From Verrucomicrobiota bacterium (lineage in GTDB: Bacteria; Verrucomicrobiota; Verrucomicrobiia; Chthoniobacterales; Terrimicrobiaceae), in assembly GCA_026398255.1 (NCBI GenBank), contig JAPLTG010000007.1, positions 105,786-151,117 of the forward strand: a DNA stretch of 45,332 nt, in the 5' to 3' direction. Both the position numbers and the translations under genes were made by a program. How positions within the stretch are numbered: position 1 is the first letter of the stretch; the number at the start of each line of letters is the position of its first letter. The notes under the pieces are model-generated. The model searched no databases. It was not told the origin of the DNA and saw only the letters and a list, made by a program, of their open reading frames with translations. Below are positions 1 through 8,511 of this stretch, piece by piece.

Positions 1-635
1 GAAATCCCCTCCTTGTCCGAGCGATAGAAAAGCCCCAGCAGCGCGCCCAGCGCTATCGAATCCATCGACGAAAGTGGCGAGAACCAGACCAGCATCGGGT
101 CGAGCCCCCACTCCGTGCCGAGCCAGCGGTGAAGCCATGCTCCAACAAATAGAACCACCAGCGCCGGAGCCAAGAATCGCCCCGGTAGCCAGAGAAGGAT
201 CAAGGCGAGCGCAAAAACCATTTGCTCACTCGTGGCGAGGAACCAGTAATGCGACAAATTGCCTGGCCATTGTCCGGTAAGGCCCATGTGCAGATTGATC
301 GTGAAGGTCGTGATCCAAGGCCAGACGGCCTTCGCCGACTCGACGCCGACAAGACACAGGATACCGAACGCGAGGAAATAAACCGGTAAAATCCGGATAC
401 TCCGCTTTTGGTAGAAGACCTTGAAAATGGAAAAAGGCCTCTGACCGCGCTCCTTTTGCTGGAGCAGGTTGCCGATGAGCAAAAACCCGGTCATCACGAA
501 AAACAAACGCACTCCGAGTGGGCCGAGCGCGATGTGGCTGCTCGCCCCGGGCACCAGATGATGGAAGAGAACCATGAGGCACGCAATGCCTCGCAGGGCA
601 TCGAGTTGGTGGAAGTAGTTTTTCGTTTGGGCCAT
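1..635 (-). CDS. Acyltransferase 3 family membrane protein (3' part beyond window)
   Basis: The minus strand from the ATG at 635 is open to the window edge, about 211 residues. The protein starts MAQTKNYFHQLDALRGIACL and continues with HHLVPG and GVRLFFVMTGFLL. These match the first helices of the acyltransferase-3 (OafA/YrhL-like) family: an LDxLRGIA-type motif, the helix-1 histidines and an FFVxSGFL-type motif with Thr for Ser. Several hydrophobic segments follow. Family members O-acylate surface polysaccharides or lipids in the inner membrane; the substrate cannot be told from this fragment. The start lies 4 nt after the stop of the upstream NAD(P)HX repair gene, so it is probably the last visible gene of that operon. 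Family members are usually 350-400 aa, so roughly half is missing. Confidence 0.85.
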   Translation of the reverse strand, partial: MAQTKNYFHQLDALRGIACLMVLFHHLVPGASSHIALGPLGVRLFFVMTGFLLIGNLLQQKERGQRPFSIFKVFYQKRSIRILPVYFLAFGILCLVGVESAKAVWPWITTFTINLHMGLTGQWPGNLSHYWFLATSEQMVFALALILLWLPGRFLAPALVVLFVGAWLHRWLGTEWGLDPMLVWFSPLSSMDSIALGALLGLFYRSDKEGI

Positions 636-639
636 GGGT

Positions 640-2082
640 TCAAAGGGGATTGCGACGCAGATCATCAAAGGCGGCGCCGAGCCGGTCAATCACATCTGAC
701 GCCCTAAGAGATTCCTGCGAGGCGCCGCCGTCGCGGAGGGCGATTTCGGCAGAGCGGCCGCAGACCCACGCTCCGAGTTTTGCAGCCTCGAGCGGGGATT
801 TTCCTTGGGCCAGAAGGGCCGCGCAGACCCCGGTGAGGACATCGCCCATGCCGCCGCTGCCCATGCCGGGATGGCCGGTGGAATTGTAGGAAGTCGGGGA
901 GCCGGCTTCGCCCATGAGCGTGCGCGAGCCTTTGAGCAAAAGGGTGACTGGAAATTCGCCGACAAACGCCTCGAGCCAGGCGCGGCGGGGGAGGTTTTGG
1001 CGGGGAAAGAGGCGCTCCATTTCCAAGGGGTGGGGGGTGAGCAGGCGAGGGCCCGCGCAGGTTTTCAAAAGAGCGGGCGATTCCGAGATCGCATTCAGCG
1101 CATCGGCATCCACTACACAGGGAGTGGCGCAGCGCCGCACAAAATCCCGAACCATCGCGTCGCGTTCGCGTCCAAGACCTGGCCCAATTGCCACGGCGGT
1201 GAATTGATCCACGGGCACATCGGCGAAATCCTCGATTGGCGAAACCATCACTTCGGGAATCACGGAGGCGGAGAGGATTTGGGAAATTTCGGGCGGGCAG
1301 AAAAGAGTCACAAGGCCCGCCCCCGCATGAACAGCGGCGGCGGAGCAGAGGCGCGCGGCGCCGGGGTAGTTTTGAGAACCTGCGAAGATCGCCACTCGGC
1401 CATAGGTGCCTTTGTGGGAGTCGAAAGATCGCGGCGGCAAAAGGTGGCGCAAATTGTCAGCAGCCAAAACCTCGGCGGGGTCGGCGTTGGATGGAGCCTC
1501 CACGCCGGGAAGCGGGGCGATGGCGAGTCGACCGACAAAACGCGTTGCCTCATCATCGAGAAGAGAGGTTTTGGCGAAGCCCATCGCGAGCGTGGCATCG
1601 GCCTCGACGCCGTGATGGCCAAGCGCGCTGGGCAAGTCGGCGGCAAGAACCCAGGCGGCTTGCTCACGGCGGAGGGCGTTGATTCGCTGGATGGCAGAGG
1701 CTACCGGCTCGCGCGGTTCGCCAGTGGAGCCGATGCCGAGAAGCCCATCCAACACCACCAAGGGATACGCTGGAGTATCCAAGGATTTGGTCGGAAGGGC
1801 GGCCAGTTGCTTGGCGGTGAGTGGCGCGAGGTTTTGGGTGGAAAAGACGGGTTCGATTTCAATCTGCCAGCCCGATTCGGCGAGGTATCGGGCGGCGACG
1901 AGCACATCGCCGCCATTGTGACCCTTGCCCGCAAAAACGCGGCAGGTGCCGGGGCGCGGGTGGAATTGCTCCACAAACTCCGCCAAGCGCCGTCCTGCGA
2001 TTTCCATGAGGCTCTCTGCGGATTCGCCGGCGGCGAAGGCGGCCCTCTCCGCATCGACCATCTGGGCGGCGGTGAGGATCAT
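640..2082 (-). CDS. nnr: Bifunctional NAD(P)H-hydrate epimerase / ADP-dependent NAD(P)H-hydrate dehydratase
   Basis: 480 aa. Residues 1-210 form the NnrE (YjeF_N) epimerase domain, with ESLMEIAGRRLAEF, a GKGHNGGDVLVAARYL loop and an ADLPSAL motif. Residues 220-475 form the NnrD (YjeF_C, ribokinase-like) dehydratase, with GTYGRVAIFAGS, AIGPGLG, VVDADALNA, LTPHPLEM and GMGSGGMGDVLTG. Such fusions repair the damaged hydrates NADHX and NADPHX: the epimerase interconverts S and R forms and the dehydratase restores the cofactor using ADP. The epimerase loop reads GHNGGDV where families usually have GNNGGDG, and the PSG motif is PSA, so this half is slightly divergent but keeps the conserved Asp residues. 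It starts 6 nt after dnaJ ends, in the chaperone operon. Confidence 0.95.
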   Translation of the reverse strand: MILTAAQMVDAERAAFAAGESAESLMEIAGRRLAEFVEQFHPRPGTCRVFAGKGHNGGDVLVAARYLAESGWQIEIEPVFSTQNLAPLTAKQLAALPTKSLDTPAYPLVVLDGLLGIGSTGEPREPVASAIQRINALRREQAAWVLAADLPSALGHHGVEADATLAMGFAKTSLLDDEATRFVGRLAIAPLPGVEAPSNADPAEVLAADNLRHLLPPRSFDSHKGTYGRVAIFAGSQNYPGAARLCSAAAVHAGAGLVTLFCPPEISQILSASVIPEVMVSPIEDFADVPVDQFTAVAIGPGLGRERDAMVRDFVRRCATPCVVDADALNAISESPALLKTCAGPRLLTPHPLEMERLFPRQNLPRRAWLEAFVGEFPVTLLLKGSRTLMGEAGSPTSYNSTGHPGMGSGGMGDVLTGVCAALLAQGKSPLEAAKLGAWVCGRSAEIALRDGGASQESLRASDVIDRLGAAFDDLRRNPL

Positions 2083-2088
2083 GGCGGG

Positions 2089-3234
2089 TTATTTGAAGAA
2101 CGACTTCACGCGGTCGTAGAAACTTTTGTGAATCGGGTTGTTCTCCTCGCCACAAAGCTCTGCGAATTTCTGGAGCACCTCGCGCTGACCGCCATCCAGG
2201 CGCGTCGGCACCTCGACCTGCACATAGGTGAGGATGTCGCCCTTCGCCGTGCCTTGCAGAGCGGGCATTCCCAGGCCGCGGATGCGAAAGGTCGAGCCTC
2301 CCTGCGTGCCAGCGGGGATTTTCAAACTCACTGCGCCATTGAGAGTGGGAACGCGGATTTCGCCGCCGAGCGCGGCGGTGGTGAAGGGGATCGGAACCTC
2401 GCAGTTCAAATCCATGCCGTTGCGGGTGAAAACCTCGTGTTCCTTGATGTGAATGACCACATAGAGGTCGCCGGAGCCGCCTCCACGCAGGCCCGCCTCG
2501 CCGCCGCCGGTGCTGCGCAGGCGCGATTCGCTGTCGATGCCAGCGGGGATTTTGATTTTCACACGGCTTGTTTTTTCGACACGGCCCTCGCCTTGGCACG
2601 AGTGGCAGGGTTTTTCGATGATGCGGCCCGTTCCGTGACAGGCAGGGCAGGTTTGGGCGACTTGGAAAAATCCGCGCGAGACGACGACTTGGCCGCGTCC
2701 GCGACAGGTCGGGCAGGCCACGGCCTTTGAGCCCTTCTGCGCGCCGGAGCCGCCGCAGGGATCGCAGGCATCGAGTTTGCGGATTTCGATTTCCTTTTCG
2801 CAACCGCGCGCGGCTTCTTCGAGGGAGATTTGAAGATCGTAGCGCAAGTCGGATCCGCGCTGGCGGCCCGAGGAATCCACTCCGCCGCCCCCGCCGCCGA
2901 AAAACTGTTCAAAAATTCCACCGCCCCCTCCTCCACTGAATACCTCGCGAAAAACCTCGAAGGGATCGTGGAATCCACCGCCCCCGCCGCCTCCGCCCAT
3001 TCCACCTTGGAAGGCGGCATGGCCGTAGCGGTCGTAGGCCGCGCGTTTGCTGGCATCGCTCAAGACCTCGTAGGCCTCGCCGACTTCTTTGAATTTCGCC
3101 TCGGCCGAGTTGTCGTCGGGATTTTTGTCGGGATGGAATTTGACCGCGAGCTTGCGGTAGGCCTTCTTGAGGTCGTCCTCGGTGACGCTTCGTTCGACGC
3201 CGAGAATCTCGTAGTAGTCGCGCTTTCGGCTCAT
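2089..3234 (-). CDS. dnaJ: Chaperone DnaJ (Hsp40)
   Basis: 381 aa, usual length for a type I DnaJ. An N-terminal J domain (1-70) contains the HPD tripeptide in KFHPDKNP. A Gly/Phe-rich linker (75-120) follows. The zinc-binding region has four CxxCxGxG repeats: [24 protein letters not shown] and CHSCQGEG. The C-terminal substrate-binding domains close the protein. DnaJ delivers unfolded clients to DnaK and stimulates its ATPase. Its ATG overlaps the stop of grpE (ATGA at 3231-3234), indicating translational coupling. No dnaK lies in the window, so the third partner is encoded elsewhere. Confidence 0.98.
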   Translation of the reverse strand: MSRKRDYYEILGVERSVTEDDLKKAYRKLAVKFHPDKNPDDNSAEAKFKEVGEAYEVLSDASKRAAYDRYGHAAFQGGMGGGGGGGGFHDPFEVFREVFSGGGGGGIFEQFFGGGGGGVDSSGRQRGSDLRYDLQISLEEAARGCEKEIEIRKLDACDPCGGSGAQKGSKAVACPTCRGRGQVVVSRGFFQVAQTCPACHGTGRIIEKPCHSCQGEGRVEKTSRVKIKIPAGIDSESRLRSTGGGEAGLRGGGSGDLYVVIHIKEHEVFTRNGMDLNCEVPIPFTTAALGGEIRVPTLNGAVSLKIPAGTQGGSTFRIRGLGMPALQGTAKGDILTYVQVEVPTRLDGGQREVLQKFAELCGEENNPIHKSFYDRVKSFFK

Positions 3235-3752
3235 TGAGGGCCTTTGGAAACAATCACCGACGAGGCACGGATCAGGCGGTCTTTGATTTTATAACCCTTG
3301 CGAACTTGCCGGATGACATGGCCATCGGGGATGTCGGCGCTGAATTCTTGGGACACGGCGTCGTGCTTGTTCGGATCAAAGGATTCACCTTCGGCTTGGA
3401 CTTCCTCGAGGCCGTTGTTTTTCAAAAAATCCTGAAGCTGTTTTTGGACCATCGACATTCCTTGAAGGATCGAGGCGGTGTCGGCGGCGGACTTCGCGGC
3501 GTCGAGTCCGAGTTCGAAATTATCGATGACGGGGAGGAGTCGCTCGAGCAGGCCATTGTTGGCATAGCGGATGGCTTCCTCTTTTTCGCGCAGGGCGCGT
3601 TTGCGGAAATTATCGAGATCAGCGCGGGCGCGGAGGGCGAGGTCCTTGAGCTTGGCGGCCTCGGCTTCGAAGTCCACCTCGGAGATTTCAGCTTCCTGAC
3701 CCGCGTCATTCGGTGCGGAGTCCTGTGTGTCGGATTCGTTAGGGTTATTCAT
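3231..3752 (-). CDS. grpE: Nucleotide exchange factor GrpE
   Basis: 173 aa. The N terminus is acidic and coiled-coil-like (residues 1-60). The GrpE core follows, with [19 protein letters not shown] and [15 protein letters not shown]. The C-terminal beta domain has FDPNKHDAV and [15 protein letters not shown]. GrpE releases ADP from DnaK and acts with DnaJ. Both ends overlap neighbours by four bases: the start with the phosphatase gene stop (3749-3752) and the end with the dnaJ start (3231-3234). The gene is therefore co-translated between a PP2C phosphatase and dnaJ, an unusual setting for this chaperone pair. Confidence 0.97.
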   Translation of the reverse strand: MNNPNESDTQDSAPNDAGQEAEISEVDFEAEAAKLKDLALRARADLDNFRKRALREKEEAIRYANNGLLERLLPVIDNFELGLDAAKSAADTASILQGMSMVQKQLQDFLKNNGLEEVQAEGESFDPNKHDAVSQEFSADIPDGHVIRQVRKGYKIKDRLIRASSVIVSKGPQ

Positions 3753-5158
3753 TTTTTAGAGATGGCGATGAGTGTGAAGTCGTCTTGTTTGGATTCGCGG
3801 CCGGTGAAGACCCGGACATCCTCGGCCACATTTCGGAGGACAGCGGCGGCGCCTTGGGCCGCGCCGGCTTCCAAGGCATGGGCGAGGCGGTCGACTCCGT
3901 ATTCCGCCCCGTCGGCATTCAGGGCCTCGGTGGCTCCGTCCGTGTAAAGCAGGATGCAATCTCCAGGCTCCAGGACGAGACCTAAATCGGCGCAAACTCT
4001 ATTAAAGACCTCCCCGCTGTCAATGCCGAGGGCCATGCCTTTCGGGTTGAGTGTTTCGACCTTGCGCGAGGCGGCTCGGTAGAGCAACGGGGCATCGTGG
4101 CCGGCACGCGCGAGCGAGAATTTTCCATCCGGGCCGTCTAGGATCGCATAGGCCATGCTGATGAACATGTCCTCCTTGATATCGGGATAAAGGAGGCTAT
4201 TCACCCGACGCAGCACATCGCCCGGCATGGTGGCATCGAGGGCCTCGCGGCGGAGCACGCCCCTGCACATGGCCATGATGAGAGAGGCTGGAACGCCTTT
4301 GCCGGAAACATCGGCGATCACGACAGCGAGGCGATCGGAGCCAAGCGGAATGAAATCGAAATAGTCGCCACTGAGATGGCCGGCGGCGAGGCTCAGGCCG
4401 CTGATATCATATCCTGCAAAAACCGGATCCGCGTCGGGAAAGAGAACACGCTGGATGTCGCGGGCAATCTCGAGATCGCGGTCCAAGAGTTTTTTCTGCC
4501 CGGCGGCGAGGTAGATGGCCTCGTTGTAGAGGGCGAAGGCGCTTTGCTCGGAAATGATGCGGAAGACGGCGAGGTGTTTGTCCTCGAAGGGGCGGTTGCC
4601 ATGGCCAGCGAGCGCGAGCACGCCGAGGATTTTGTTTCGATAAACCAGCGGGCCGAGAATCGCCGGGCATGAAGTGTTTTTTCCTGTGTCGAACTCCGGG
4701 ATGATCCGGACTTCGTTCGCGCGCCAGCAATCGGCCAGTGGGCCGCGACTTCCGGGAAGAACCGGCTGAATGCCGAGCAGGCCCTGGAGCAAGCTGGGCG
4801 AGCCTTTGGTTTGAGCGAGGAGCTCGGCGGGCACTTCAAAAAAAGCCGGGCAACCTTCCGAGAGATGGGATGGCGTGAGGCTGGAGCCGGCCTTGTCCGC
4901 TATGTAGAGCGCGCCGTGGTCGGCATTCACGATGCGCATGGCGCTTTCGACAATCAAGCGGTGGAGCTCCGAGCTGCGGACCCCCTCTGAAAACGCCGCG
5001 CCGATCCCATGGAGAAAATCGAACACGCGTGTCTCCTCGGTCTGCAATTCCTTCAAGCGGGAGCGAAGGCGGTGGGAGCGGATTTGCGACCACAATAGAT
5101 AGAGCGCGAATAACGCTACGACGAGCGCCAGGGTCGTCAGATTGTATGCGGTCCACAT
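3749..5158 (-). CDS. Membrane-anchored GAF-domain PP2C (SpoIIE/RsbU-type) serine phosphatase
   Basis: 469 aa. One membrane helix lies near residues 5-25, then a short coiled linker, then a GAF-like sensor domain (about 50-215). The PP2C/SpoIIE phosphatase domain (about 235-469) has VVIADVSGKGVPAS, LLYTDGATEALN and the C-terminal DDFTLI, which supply the metal-binding aspartates. Proteins of this build dephosphorylate STAS-domain anti-sigma antagonists in partner-switching pathways. A STAS gene lies 60 nt upstream in the same direction, so it is the likely substrate. The stop overlaps the grpE start by 4 nt, which ties this regulator to chaperone production. What the GAF domain senses is unknown. 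No anti-sigma kinase (RsbW type) is visible nearby. Confidence 0.9.
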   Translation of the reverse strand: MWTAYNLTTLALVVALFALYLLWSQIRSHRLRSRLKELQTEETRVFDFLHGIGAAFSEGVRSSELHRLIVESAMRIVNADHGALYIADKAGSSLTPSHLSEGCPAFFEVPAELLAQTKGSPSLLQGLLGIQPVLPGSRGPLADCWRANEVRIIPEFDTGKNTSCPAILGPLVYRNKILGVLALAGHGNRPFEDKHLAVFRIISEQSAFALYNEAIYLAAGQKKLLDRDLEIARDIQRVLFPDADPVFAGYDISGLSLAAGHLSGDYFDFIPLGSDRLAVVIADVSGKGVPASLIMAMCRGVLRREALDATMPGDVLRRVNSLLYPDIKEDMFISMAYAILDGPDGKFSLARAGHDAPLLYRAASRKVETLNPKGMALGIDSGEVFNRVCADLGLVLEPGDCILLYTDGATEALNADGAEYGVDRLAHALEAGAAQGAAAVLRNVAEDVRVFTGRESKQDDFTLIAISKK

Positions 5159-5218
5159 GAAGCTTTAGGAGGAGTGGACTTTCTGAAATCAAGCCCCACC
5201 AATCAAGAACGGACCGCT

Positions 5219-5722
5219 TTAGGCGTCGGTTGCCTCGGATTTTAGAAAATCAATCACATCCTGAAACCGCACGGCATTTCGGGGGTCTGCCTCGATCAGT
5301 GCTTCGTGGGCCTCGAGAATATGCACCCGAGCCTCTTCGGAATCCCTCTCTGGGGCAGAATCGGGATTTTTTTTCAGCGAGGATGGAGCGGAGTCGGAGG
5401 GCTCGGGCTCCACCGAGAAGAGGTGGTCCAGACCAAGGTTTTCAAGAAGCGAGAAATTGCGCGGGTTCGCCCGAACGACGCGGAGAAGCCCACCCTCGGT
5501 ATCGCGCAGGCTGAAAGCCAAGGCGGCGAGAGTCCCCATGAAAGTCGAGTCCATGAGTTCGCATTTTTCGAGATCAAGAATGAACTCCACATGCCCCTTG
5601 GCGATCATGCGGCGGGAAAATTCTTTGAGGCCTTGGCAATTTTCAAAAGTGCCCCGGCCGTCGACCTGCATCCAAATGGTTCCTGAGGCGCTCCCGACGC
5701 GAATGCTCGACGATTTGCTCAT
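5219..5722 (-). CDS. STAS-domain anti-anti-sigma factor with C-terminal extension
   Basis: 167 aa. Residues 1-108 resemble SpoIIAA/RsbV STAS domains: a GTFENCQGLKEF region, then LDLEKCELMDSTFMGTLAAL, where the Ser of DST is in the position of the phosphorylated serine. Residues 109-167 are an unusual extension. It is acidic and Pro/Ser-rich (PEPSDSAPSS), then probably helical (ARVHILEAHEALIEADPRN). Unphosphorylated proteins of this family bind an anti-sigma kinase and free a sigma factor; the phosphatase encoded downstream would reactivate it. The extension is not part of the usual 110-aa family and could be an extra interaction surface (inference). Confidence 0.85.
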   Translation of the reverse strand: MSKSSSIRVGSASGTIWMQVDGRGTFENCQGLKEFSRRMIAKGHVEFILDLEKCELMDSTFMGTLAALAFSLRDTEGGLLRVVRANPRNFSLLENLGLDHLFSVEPEPSDSAPSSLKKNPDSAPERDSEEARVHILEAHEALIEADPRNAVRFQDVIDFLKSEATDA

Positions 5723-5770
5723 GAATTCCTGAAAAAACCTAAGATCACGCGTCCCTTGTTAAGTCAACCC

Positions 5771-6304
5771 CTAGCGCCACATCGAAGACTGACGGAGACC
5801 CACCACGCGGCCATTCACGATCAGCAAAGCTCTCCAAGCGGAGACGAGGCCATTTTCCAAAAAATCATCACCTGTGACTTGAAAGGTCGACCGGTAAGAA
5901 CCGCGCGCGGCGGGATAGTAGCGTTCTTGGGCCATCACATAATTGCCGAGTCCGGCCTGGCGGTATTCCAAGCGAAGCGTGACATCCGAATCACTGGAGG
6001 TTCGCCAAAAGAAAGTAAAATACGATCCGTGGCGCTTGGAGACTTCGAGGCTGTCAACGGCTCCCCATGTCCGGCGCTGGCGCTCAAAATCAATCACCCC
6101 GCCCGTTCTTCCTCCTGGCGCGCGCTGTTCGGCCAAATAGGGATCGAAGACCGATGTGAGGATTTTCCGGAATTGGAAGGAATCGTCGAGTTCGAGAGGG
6201 AGGACATTGGCCTTGTCCAAGCGCGTGGCAGGCCCTTCTGGAGTGGCACAACCCGCCAGCGCGACGGCAAGCACCGCACTCAGCAGGAAAAACGGGCGAA
6301 TCAT
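5771..6304 (-). CDS. Predicted outer-membrane or periplasmic lipoprotein, unknown function
   Basis: 177 aa. A signal peptide ends in a lipobox (VALAGC, Cys about residue 19), so the mature protein is probably lipid-anchored. The rest is soluble and mostly beta-type in pattern (VTLRLEYRQAGLGNYVM), with no motif I recognise. It lies 48 nt upstream of the STAS gene on the same strand and may be the first gene of that transcription unit. Start ATG at 6304 gives a complete signal peptide. Confidence 0.75.
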   Translation of the reverse strand: MIRPFFLLSAVLAVALAGCATPEGPATRLDKANVLPLELDDSFQFRKILTSVFDPYLAEQRAPGGRTGGVIDFERQRRTWGAVDSLEVSKRHGSYFTFFWRTSSDSDVTLRLEYRQAGLGNYVMAQERYYPAARGSYRSTFQVTGDDFLENGLVSAWRALLIVNGRVVGLRQSSMWR

Positions 6305-6417
6305 GGAGGGCGATGAAAGCGATTTCGCCCTCGGGTGTCAATTTTCAGAGCCTGATTTTATCTACCATTGCGAGACCGGCGGGCTTGACCGGGAATTCCC
6401 TTTTCTTTTCCGAAGGG

Positions 6418-6798
6418 ATGGAATTATTTGGCGCCATGGATTTCCTCCAAATTATTCTCCAAGTCTTCGTGGGCCTCGGGATTTTGAATGTGTGGCTCAT
6501 CCGCGCCAACTGGTCCACTGGATACCGAGGTGGAGACGCCAGGAATTTGAAAGAGGAGTTTGCCACCTATGGGCTTCCGGTTTGGTTTTTTTATTTAGTG
6601 GGCACGCTCAAAATTACCTTCGCTCTCGCTTTGATTGCCGGCGTGTGGATTCCAATCCTGACACTGCCCGCCGCGCTGGGAATGGCGGTTTTGATGGCTG
6701 GGGCTTTTGTGATGCACTTGAAGGTCAAGGACTCGTTCAATAAGGCATGGCCATCGCTGACGGTGCTCGCTCTCTGCCTCGCGATTGCGGCCCTGTAG
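6418..6798 (+). CDS. DoxX-like small membrane protein
   Basis: About 126 aa from the ATG at 6418; the ATG at 6436 is also possible. An open frame extends to 6313, but those residues do not look like a membrane protein. Four hydrophobic helices are visible, starting DFLQIILQVFVGLGILNVW. A cytoplasmic loop RNLKEEFATYGLP and the final VKDSFNKAWPSL resemble the DoxX/DoxX-like family of four-helix proteins. The family is loosely linked to redox functions; no specific role can be given. The gene converges on a second DoxX-like gene whose sequence it resembles. Confidence 0.7.
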   Translation: MELFGAMDFLQIILQVFVGLGILNVWLIRANWSTGYRGGDARNLKEEFATYGLPVWFFYLVGTLKITFALALIAGVWIPILTLPAALGMAVLMAGAFVMHLKVKDSFNKAWPSLTVLALCLAIAAL

Positions 6799-6807
6799 AG
6801 TGCGAAC

Positions 6808-7155
6808 CTAATAGGCGAAGAGCGCCAGATAGGTATTCACAAAAAAGTAGAAGATCGCTGGCGTGGTCTTCAGAAAGCTATCGCGGATCCGGATCCGCAC
6901 CAAGACGGCTACGAGCATCATCACAGCGAGGCCCCCCCCGCTGCCTCTTCCTAGCCAAGGAAGCCACATCCCCGCGAGGAGCCCGAGCGATCCGCAGATT
7001 TGTAGGAACCCGATCAGGCGGCGTTCCCGAGAAAATCCATAGCGCACAAATTCATCCCGCAAATGCCGGGAGGTAAAACATCCCGTCCCATAAACGAGGA
7101 ACGAGAGAGCCGAAAAGAGAATGATCGCTTCTTTCAATTGGCGAACACTAGGCAA
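6808..7155 (-). CDS. Second DoxX-like small membrane protein, convergent paralogue
   Basis: About 115 aa from a TTG at 7155 preceded by GGAGG; the frame is open to a TTG at 7212 (134 aa), but that extension lacks a membrane signature. Four hydrophobic segments are present. The loop RHLRDEFVRYGFS aligns with RNLKEEFATYGLP of the convergent neighbour, and RIRDSFLKTTPA with KVKDSFNKAWPS. The two genes are therefore diverged paralogues. They end only 9 nt apart. The Leu/Val-rich core and Gly-rich loop (GRGSGGG) give no further function. Confidence 0.65.
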   Translation of the reverse strand: MPSVRQLKEAIILFSALSFLVYGTGCFTSRHLRDEFVRYGFSRERRLIGFLQICGSLGLLAGMWLPWLGRGSGGGLAVMMLVAVLVRIRIRDSFLKTTPAIFYFFVNTYLALFAY

Positions 7156-7225
7156 CGAACCCGCCACCTCCAAAAACAATCTGCATCTGTTCCACAACGG
7201 AGCAGTCTGCAAAAATTAAAATTTT

Positions 7226-7487
7226 CTAAACCGCCAAATCCAAGGGGAGGTCGGTCAAATCACGAATGCGTCTTCCTGCAACCATGGTGTGAAGCATTTC
7301 GTAGGCGTCGGGGAATTCGTCTTTATCGACGGACTCGATCAGCTCGGGCAACGCGATGTGATACAAGCAATCGATGTCACCAGTGCCCAGGGCCACCGAG
7401 GCTAGGCGGCTCGGGAGGCACTAGCTTGACCTTGAGCTGGGACGCTGAAATCTCGGCATCAATGATTTTTGGTGGCGGATTTATCAC
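7226..7487 (-). pseudogene. Two overlapping small ORFs, possibly one frameshifted gene formerly next to gyrA
   Basis: A GTG at 7487 overlaps the stop of the gyrA remnant (GTGA) and opens a 36-codon frame to a TGA at 7377-7379. A second frame starting at GTG 7396 runs 56 codons to the TAG at 7226-7228 and looks protein-like (LYHIALPELIESVDKDEF, then a C terminus RRIRDLTDLPLDLAV). The first frame is Pro-rich (INPPPKIIDAEI). They could be two tiny overlapping genes or one gene broken by a frameshift. I do not recognise either product. The coupling to the remnant stop suggests this was the gene after gyrA before the restriction-modification genes arrived (inference). Confidence 0.4.
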
Positions 7488-7576
7488 GTCTCCGCCTTGC
7501 CTTCTTCGACCTCTTCCTCGTCGCTGATGACGGGGGCGATGCCTTGGAGGACTTCGCCGGCACGGAGGTCGATGAG
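7484..7576 (-). pseudogene. Displaced 3' end of gyrA
   Basis: On the minus strand this reads LIDLRAGEVLQGIAPVISDE then EEVEEGKAET and a stop at 7484-7486. The intact gyrA reads LIDLRPGEVLQGIAPVISDE then EEVEAPEAQA. Only the last 30 codons or so are present, without the rest of the gene. The DNA is nearly identical up to the Val-Glu codons, after which the two tails differ. It begins 2 nt after the stop of the restriction gene. Confidence 0.9.
7504..7576. repeat. 73-bp direct repeat, copy 1 (remnant side)
   Basis: This matches 9727-9799 in the same orientation at 71 of 73 positions; the two differences are adjacent, near 7561-7562. The copies lie 2,223 bp apart and bracket exactly the restriction and methylase genes. 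This is the arrangement left by integration of a segment through homology to the gyrA 3' end. Confidence 0.95.
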
Positions 7577-7578
7577 AC

Positions 7579-8511
7579 TCAAAATCGAATTTTCAAGACC
7601 GGATCCGTTTCGCACTCCTCGACGATTTGATTGTAGCGCTCGAGGATGGTCTGGATTGTCGACTTGCATTCTCCGACCTTAAAAAGGCTGCGCTCGTAGA
7701 TGTTGGCAGTCAAAAATTGAGCCGCGTCCATGATGTCGATCCGGTCGCGCCATTCAGTTCCCTTAAGAAGAAAAAGCGCTCCTTCGACCCCATCCGCCAA
7801 GGTCACGATGATCGGCTTCAGGCCGGATTGGAGGTTGTCGGCGGCTTTTCGAATCAAGGCTTCGGTGGGGTGCGTTGTGACATGGACGGCGACACCGTTG
7901 ATCTCGAAATCCGCATTGCGCCCCGTCGGACCATCGGCGGTCGAATGGCTGTGATGCCGGATCGATGCCGGACCAAGAACGATGTCGAGTTTCGCTCCGA
8001 CAAGGTGCTGGAGCATGGCACCAACATAATTCGCCCCGCCTGAGTTTTTCTGGATTTCATGGGCCTGGGAAAGAATCCCCGCTAAGTTTGCGGAGACCGA
8101 CTTGGCGGTATCAAAGTGAAACTTCGGGCCGTCGCTGGAAAAGTGGAGTCGGACTTTTTCGATCCACCAAACCATCACCTTTTCAAGATCGAGGGGTGAG
8201 CGGCCTTTGTTGGCTTGATTGAGGGCAACGACATAGGCCTGCATCAATCCCAAGCTGCCACGACTCGTGCGGCCTCCTTCCTCAGCTAGCGTTTTAGTAA
8301 TTCCAAATTCAGCGAGGATCGACTGAACGGCTGCTTTGCCCAAGCCACGAACCTGTCCACCCTCGTTGGTTAGAAGTGCCAGCGCATCCAATGGCAAACC
8401 CTCTAGTTGAGCCGTGCGCGTGACGACCAGACCAATGCAAAGCCCTCCTTTATGAAGGAACTTTTTTTGCCGAACCGCAAGAGCATCGAGGAACTCGTGC
8501 ACCCTATTCAT
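7579..8511 (-). CDS. Putative type II restriction endonuclease (DUF4928-like)
   Basis: 310 aa. The gene follows a C5-cytosine methyltransferase with an ATGA overlap at 8508-8511, the usual arrangement of a type II pair. The sequence shows a helical N-terminal half and a C-terminal region with GAMLQHLVGAKLDIVLG, then DFEINGVAVHVTTHPTEAL and LIRKAADNL. I believe these belong to the DUF4928 family found beside C5 methylases, from memory and not checked. A clear PD-(D/E)xK triad is not obvious; DFE followed by VHVT may be a variant active site. Cleavage specificity is unknown but should match the methylase. The stop lies 2 nt before the gyrA-end repeat. Confidence 0.75.
   Translation of the reverse strand: MNRVHEFLDALAVRQKKFLHKGGLCIGLVVTRTAQLEGLPLDALALLTNEGGQVRGLGKAAVQSILAEFGITKTLAEEGGRTSRGSLGLMQAYVVALNQANKGRSPLDLEKVMVWWIEKVRLHFSSDGPKFHFDTAKSVSANLAGILSQAHEIQKNSGGANYVGAMLQHLVGAKLDIVLGPASIRHHSHSTADGPTGRNADFEINGVAVHVTTHPTEALIRKAADNLQSGLKPIIVTLADGVEGALFLLKGTEWRDRIDIMDAAQFLTANIYERSLFKVGECKSTIQTILERYNQIVEECETDPVLKIRF

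Noticed and set aside
805-2730. 641-codon plus-strand frame opposite nnr and dnaJ
   Set aside because: Antisense to two clearly conserved genes; His/Gly-rich shadow sequence.
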